NCBI RefSeq assembly: GCF_002836595.1
Contig: NZ_PJBB01000003.1
Span: forward strand, 1,983,001 to 2,047,000
DNA length: 64,000 nucleotides
Source: Tenacibaculum sp. Bg11-29
GTDB lineage: Bacteria; Bacteroidota; Bacteroidia; Flavobacteriales; Flavobacteriaceae
Direction: 5' to 3'
Below, piece after piece: positions 60,712 through 64,000 of this stretch. The position numbers were made by a program, and so were the translations under genes. Every line of letters begins with the position of its first letter. Position 1 is the stretch's first letter. The notes beneath the pieces were generated by a model that saw nothing but the letters and a program-made list of their open reading frames with translations, searched no databases and was not told the origin of the DNA.

Positions 60712-60750
60712 AAAACTCTGAGAACCCTTTTTTAAAAGGGTTTCAGAGTT
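60712..60750. terminator. Hairpin at the right prophage end
   Basis: AAACTCTGAGAACCCTTTT / AAAAGGGTTTCAGAGTTT. On the minus strand it follows tRNA-Met and replaces the original terminator. Confidence 0.7.
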
Positions 60751-60753
60751 TAT

Positions 60754-60771
60754 GTAGCGAGAAGCAGATTT
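60754..60771 (+). repeat. Prophage attR core
   Basis: GTAGCGAGAAGCAGATTT, the 3' end of tRNA-Met, identical to 23143-23160. Confidence 0.8.
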
Positions 60772-60828
60772 GAACTGCCGACCTCAGGGTTATGAATCCT
60801 GCGCTCTAACCAACTGAGCTATCTCGCC
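60755..60828 (-). tRNA. tRNA-Met(CAT)
   Basis: 74 nt cloverleaf, anticodon CAT in loop TTCATAA, D arm GCTCAGTTGGTTAGAGC, T loop TTCAAAT, no encoded CCA. Target of the prophage integrase. Confidence 0.93.
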
Positions 60829-60839
60829 GTTTGCGGGTG

Positions 60840-60869
60840 CAAATATAGAACTTATTTACTTATACGCAA
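60840..60869 (-). promoter_or_regulatory. tRNA-Met promoter
   Basis: Minus strand TTG (60867-60869), 19 nt, TATATTTG (60840-60847): exact consensus. Confidence 0.85.
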
Positions 60870-60932
60870 CAGTAAAATGTAATTTTTTTTTGAAAAAATA
60901 AAGATATATATTGCCACCTTAAGAAAAACAAA

Positions 60933-61316
60933 ATGACAAAAGTAAAGTTTGAATTAGAGTTCCCTATACATGCTTCACCAAGTATGTTATATAATAGTTT
61001 GGCAACTCCTTCAGGATTAGAAGAATGGTTTGCAGATAGAGTAAATTCTCGCGGAAAACTAATCACTTTTACCTGGGACGACTCGGAGGAGGAAGCTAAA
61101 ATTTTAGCAAAAAAAGCCAATGAGCGCATAAAATTTAAGTGGGTAGAGAGTGAAAATGATGAAAGTTATTTTGAATTTAAGATAGAAGTAGACCCATTAA
61201 CGAAAGATGTAGTGGTAATTATTACCGATTTTGCTGATGATGAAGACGAGGTAGAAGAAGCAAAAATGTTGTGGGAAAGCCAAATAGATAGTTTAAAGAA
61301 TAGCATAGGAGCATAG
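60933..61316 (+). CDS. START-like domain protein
   Basis: 127 residues. FELEFPIHASPSMLYNSLAT and PSGLEEWFADRV are typical of the flavobacterial START-like/SRPBCC (AHSA1-related) family, small cytoplasmic lipid- or hydrophobe-binding folds of unknown role. Acidic C-terminus. First core gene right of the prophage. Confidence 0.85.
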   Translation: MTKVKFELEFPIHASPSMLYNSLATPSGLEEWFADRVNSRGKLITFTWDDSEEEAKILAKKANERIKFKWVESENDESYFEFKIEVDPLTKDVVVIITDFADDEDEVEEAKMLWESQIDSLKNSIGA

Positions 61317-61413
61317 TTTTTATGCTAGATAATTAAAAACTCGACATTTTGTCGAGTTTTTTTATGGATTCTTATTACCTAAACAGTAAATTTGCAGTCA
61401 AATTTTTTGAAGA

Positions 61414-62244
61414 ATGATAAATTTTAACGGGAAAATAATTTCAGAGAAAGAACTGCAATTATCTAATGAAAATAGAGCTTTTAAATATGGTGATGCTATT
61501 TTTGAAACGATAAGGGTATTTAATAGTAAGGTTGTTTTTATTGAAGATCATTATTTTAGATTAATGGCTTCAATGCGAATGTTACGTATGAAAATTCCAA
61601 TGAAATTTACTCTTGAATTTTTACAAGAGGAAATTTTAAAAATAGTAGGAGAGCTTCCAAAATCTCAAAATTATAGAGTTCGATTAACTGTTTATAGAAA
61701 AGATGGTGGGCTTTATAAACCAACAACAAATGAAATTGATTACTTAATTGAAGCGAATCAATTTAACGAAGTTGAAAAAACGACCTATACGATAGATTTA
61801 TTTAAAGACTTTTATAATTATTCAGGACTTTTATCTACAATAAAAACCACAAATAGAATGATAAATACCTTGTCAGCTATTTTTGCTGATGAGAATGATT
61901 TAGATAATTGTGTGCTACTTAACGAACGTAAAGGTGTTGTTGAGGCTACAAACGGAAATATTTTTGTTGTAAAAGGTACTGTTGTAAAAACACCAGCTTT
62001 AACAGAAGGGTGTATAAAAGGAATTATTAGAAAAAAAGTTATTGAAATTTTAGAGAAGAACCCTAATTATTCTATTGAAGAAACAGCTATTTCTCCATTT
62101 GAATTACAAAAAGCAGATGAGGTTTTTATAACAAATGCAATTGTAGGTATTCAATCTGTATCTAATTATCGAAAAAAAGTATTTACATATGAAGTTACCA
62201 ATAAAATAAAAAGCAGCCTTAAATTAGTAATGATAACAGGTTAA
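61414..62244 (+). CDS. Class IV aminotransferase (BCAT/aminodeoxychorismate lyase-like)
   Basis: 276 residues, PLP fold type IV. N-terminal NRAFKYGDAIFETIRVF, the Lys region STIKTTNRMINTL and EATNGNIFVVKG. The family includes branched-chain aminotransferase, D-amino acid aminotransferase and PabC; this cannot be split by eye. Converges with yqgE, overlapping by 4 nt. Confidence 0.8.
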   Translation: MINFNGKIISEKELQLSNENRAFKYGDAIFETIRVFNSKVVFIEDHYFRLMASMRMLRMKIPMKFTLEFLQEEILKIVGELPKSQNYRVRLTVYRKDGGLYKPTTNEIDYLIEANQFNEVEKTTYTIDLFKDFYNYSGLLSTIKTTNRMINTLSAIFADENDLDNCVLLNERKGVVEATNGNIFVVKGTVVKTPALTEGCIKGIIRKKVIEILEKNPNYSIEETAISPFELQKADEVFITNAIVGIQSVSNYRKKVFTYEVTNKIKSSLKLVMITG

Positions 62245-62798
62245 TTCATTTGAATATCGCTCGGTGCATTTGCCCAAATTTTATATTCACCACCTTTTTG
62301 AAGTAGTTTGTTTTTCCAGAAACTCTCATTTTTGGTGTTTAAGATATTCTCATAATCATTTTCAGAAATAAACCAAGAATCTGTATTTAATTCATCTTCT
62401 AGCTGTGTTGTTTCCCAACCAGAATAGCCTAAGAAAAACCGAATATCGGTAGATTTTAATAGCCCTTCAATTAAAAGATCTTTTAAAAGTTCAAAATTAC
62501 CTCCCCAATAAATACCGTTAGCAACTTCAATACTATTAGGAATTAATAGTGGTACTTTATGTATAAAATACAAATTGTCTTGTTCTACAGGTCCGCCTTG
62601 GTATACGGTAAAATCACAATCAATCTCAGGAACTAAATCATTTAAAACATGATTTGAAGGCCTATTTAAAATAAAACCAACCGCATTTTTAGAGGTATGC
62701 TCTGTTAATAAAATAATGGTTCGTTTAAAACAATTATCATTTAAAATAGCCGGTTTTGCAATTAGTAATCTGCCTTTTTCGGGGGTAAGTGCAATCAT
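62241..62798 (-). CDS. YqgE/AlgH family protein
   Basis: 185 residues. KGRLLIAKPAILNDNCFKRT, VGFILNRPSN, YQGGPVEQDNLYFIH and FFLGYSGWETTQLEDEL are the family hallmarks. Cytoplasmic protein of uncertain function. Confidence 0.92.
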   Translation of the reverse strand: MIALTPEKGRLLIAKPAILNDNCFKRTIILLTEHTSKNAVGFILNRPSNHVLNDLVPEIDCDFTVYQGGPVEQDNLYFIHKVPLLIPNSIEVANGIYWGGNFELLKDLLIEGLLKSTDIRFFLGYSGWETTQLEDELNTDSWFISENDYENILNTKNESFWKNKLLQKGGEYKIWANAPSDIQMN

Positions 62799-62879
62799 AA
62801 TTTTAGTATTTATATCACTAAAATAAGTAAAATATTAATAAAACTTTAACATAAATGTTAAAATTTTTAATAAAGAGGA

Positions 62880-63638
62880 TTAAAGTTGTTGTATTTTTTC
62901 TAAAGTATTGATTACTTCATTTCTTTTTCTAACTGATACCGGAACTGTTTTTTTATTTTTTAAAACCAAATAACCACCGTCAGATTTAATAAACTCTTTG
63001 ATATACTGTATATTAACTAAGTGACTTTGGTGAACTCTTAAAAAATCAAACTCTTTTAATATGTCAGCAAAATATTTAAGAGTCTTACCTACTAATATTT
63101 TTTGATTATTGATTAAATAAAACTCAGTATAATTATTATCTGACTTACAACGAATAATATCGTCTAAATTTACAATGATTATTTTGTCAGAAGTGTTTAA
63201 GGAAATTTTTTGAGGACGTTGATTTGGCTTTTTTATAGATTCTTGTAAAACATTTAGTTGTTCTTTATTTGGCTTTATTTGTTGTTTAGCTTTATTAATA
63301 GCATTTGCTAAATCTTCGTTAGAATAAGGTTTTAAAATATAATCGATTGCAGCAAATTTAAAAGCTTTAATAGCAAACTCATCACTAGCGGTAACAAAAA
63401 CAACTTTTGATGATAGGTTAGGATGTATTTCAAGAACATCAAAGCCAGTACCATCACCAAGCATAATATCTAAAAATAAAACATCAGGCTGTTTTTTTCT
63501 CAATAATATTGAAGCTTCAACAACGCTTTTTGCTGTACCAATAATCTCAATTTCTTTATGATGGTTTAAAATGTCGTTTTGTAGCATTTCTAAAGCAGCT
63601 GATTGATCTTCAACTAAAATGGCTGTAAGTTTATTCAT
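62880..63638 (-). CDS. LytTR-family response regulator
   Basis: 252 residues. Receiver domain 1-120 with phosphoacceptor Asp in VLFLDIML (about residue 57) and LKPYS; LytTR DNA-binding domain 145-250 (CKSDNNYTEFYL, FLRVHQSHLVNIQYIKEF). Usually paired with a 7TMR or histidine kinase not seen here. LytTR proteins bind direct repeats about 21-22 bp apart, the same geometry as promoters P1-P7, but no link is shown. Confidence 0.88.
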   Translation of the reverse strand: MNKLTAILVEDQSAALEMLQNDILNHHKEIEIIGTAKSVVEASILLRKKQPDVLFLDIMLGDGTGFDVLEIHPNLSSKVVFVTASDEFAIKAFKFAAIDYILKPYSNEDLANAINKAKQQIKPNKEQLNVLQESIKKPNQRPQKISLNTSDKIIIVNLDDIIRCKSDNNYTEFYLINNQKILVGKTLKYFADILKEFDFLRVHQSHLVNIQYIKEFIKSDGGYLVLKNKKTVPVSVRKRNEVINTLEKIQQL

Positions 63639-64000
63639 GCGTTGTATTGGTTAATTTGAATAATGTTATTTCGGGTCTTACATTAAATCGAACTTGCCAT
63701 AAATGACCTAAAGCTCTGTTTATATACAAAGTTCTCCCATCTTTTAAATCTATTTTACCAGCACTATATCTTTTATTTTTAACTGGCAGTATAGGCGCTG
63801 GTAAAAAGGGTGGTTTTACTTGACCTCCGTGTGTGTGTCCAGATAAAATCCAACCTTTATAATTATTCCAAATATCTAAATCACATACATCAGGGTTGTG
63901 GCATAATACTAAATTTGCTTTTTTAGAATCATGTTGCTGCATAATTGGTTTAGGATTAAAATTTAACCCCCAATAATCATCAAGACCTATAATATTTAAA
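63631..64000 (-). CDS. Metallophosphoesterase, partial (5' end beyond window)
   Basis: Frame stays open to the window edge: it begins LNIIGLDDYWGLNFNPKPIM within the window, then LVLCHNPDV and the metal motif ILSGHTHGGQVKPPF. These are late motifs of calcineurin-like phosphoesterases. The stop overlaps the LytTR start by 8 nt. The N-terminal catalytic motifs lie outside. Confidence 0.85.
   Translation of the reverse strand, partial: LNIIGLDDYWGLNFNPKPIMQQHDSKKANLVLCHNPDVCDLDIWNNYKGWILSGHTHGGQVKPPFLPAPILPVKNKRYSAGKIDLKDGRTLYINRALGHLWQVRFNVRPEITLFKLTNTTHE

Larger units (their letters stand above)
23143..60771. mobile_element. Siphovirus-like prophage integrated in tRNA-Met
   Basis: About 37.6 kb between identical 18 bp att repeats. 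Contains integrase, repressor, primase-helicase, protease, capsid, terminases, portal, lysis genes, tape measure and tail genes, all apparently intact. Whether cassette 3 (23488-25534) belongs to this phage or to an earlier insertion is open, since cassettes 1 and 2 carry similar att-like ends. Confidence 0.8.

Overview
The window is AT-rich Flavobacteriaceae-type DNA from a Bacteroidota chromosome, perhaps a marine genus such as Tenacibaculum (the genus is inference). Support comes from bacteroidotal promoters (TTG-N19-TAnnTTTG) in front of tRNA genes, A-rich leaders without Shine-Dalgarno sites, and household genes typical of the family: MATE exporter, bshB1, DUF2520, KdsC-like phosphatase, START-like protein, YqgE and LytTR regulator. 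Core chromosome lies at 1-4250, 8129-10728 and 60755-64000. The rest is accessory.

Region 1 (4173-8127) is a 3.9 kb decayed integrative element in tRNA-His. It has a broken integrase beside the intact tRNA, three cargo genes separated by imperfect palindromes that look like cassette recombination sites, a frameshifted response-regulator remnant, and a duplicated tRNA-His 3' end at the far side.

Region 2 (10.7-18.6 kb) looks like a gene desert but is an array of very short, terminator-bounded minus-strand transcription units. Seven promoters share one rigid architecture: two AYGGTT half-sites 22 bp apart, then 29 nt, then a TAnnTTTG -7 element, with no -33 TTG. Two of them drive double-glycine-leader peptides. 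The others appear to make RNAs of under about 100 nt. Further families of 32-51 aa proteins and structured RNAs occur there as diverged paralogs. This is the strongest candidate for an undescribed system.

Region 3 (18.6-25.5 kb) holds three related cassettes: NarL-type response regulator, tiny acidic lipoprotein, four-helix membrane protein. The last two genes overlap out of frame by about 90 nt in every copy. Each cassette is preceded by a copy of the tRNA-Met 3' end and by a motif also found beside the integrase, as if left ends of successive tRNA-Met elements had piled up.

Region 4 is a siphovirus-like prophage, best delimited as 23143-60771 by an 18 bp att repeat. From left to right it has the third cassette, a repressor with divergent early genes, a primase-helicase, a run of small early genes, an iteron-like repeat cluster, protease and capsid, a structured RNA with a possible pseudoknot, an adenine methylase, terminases, portal, a lysis module (M15 endolysin and candidate unimolecular spanin), tape measure, tail proteins and the integrase next to tRNA-Met. 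All functional names rest on reading motifs by eye; no database search was run.
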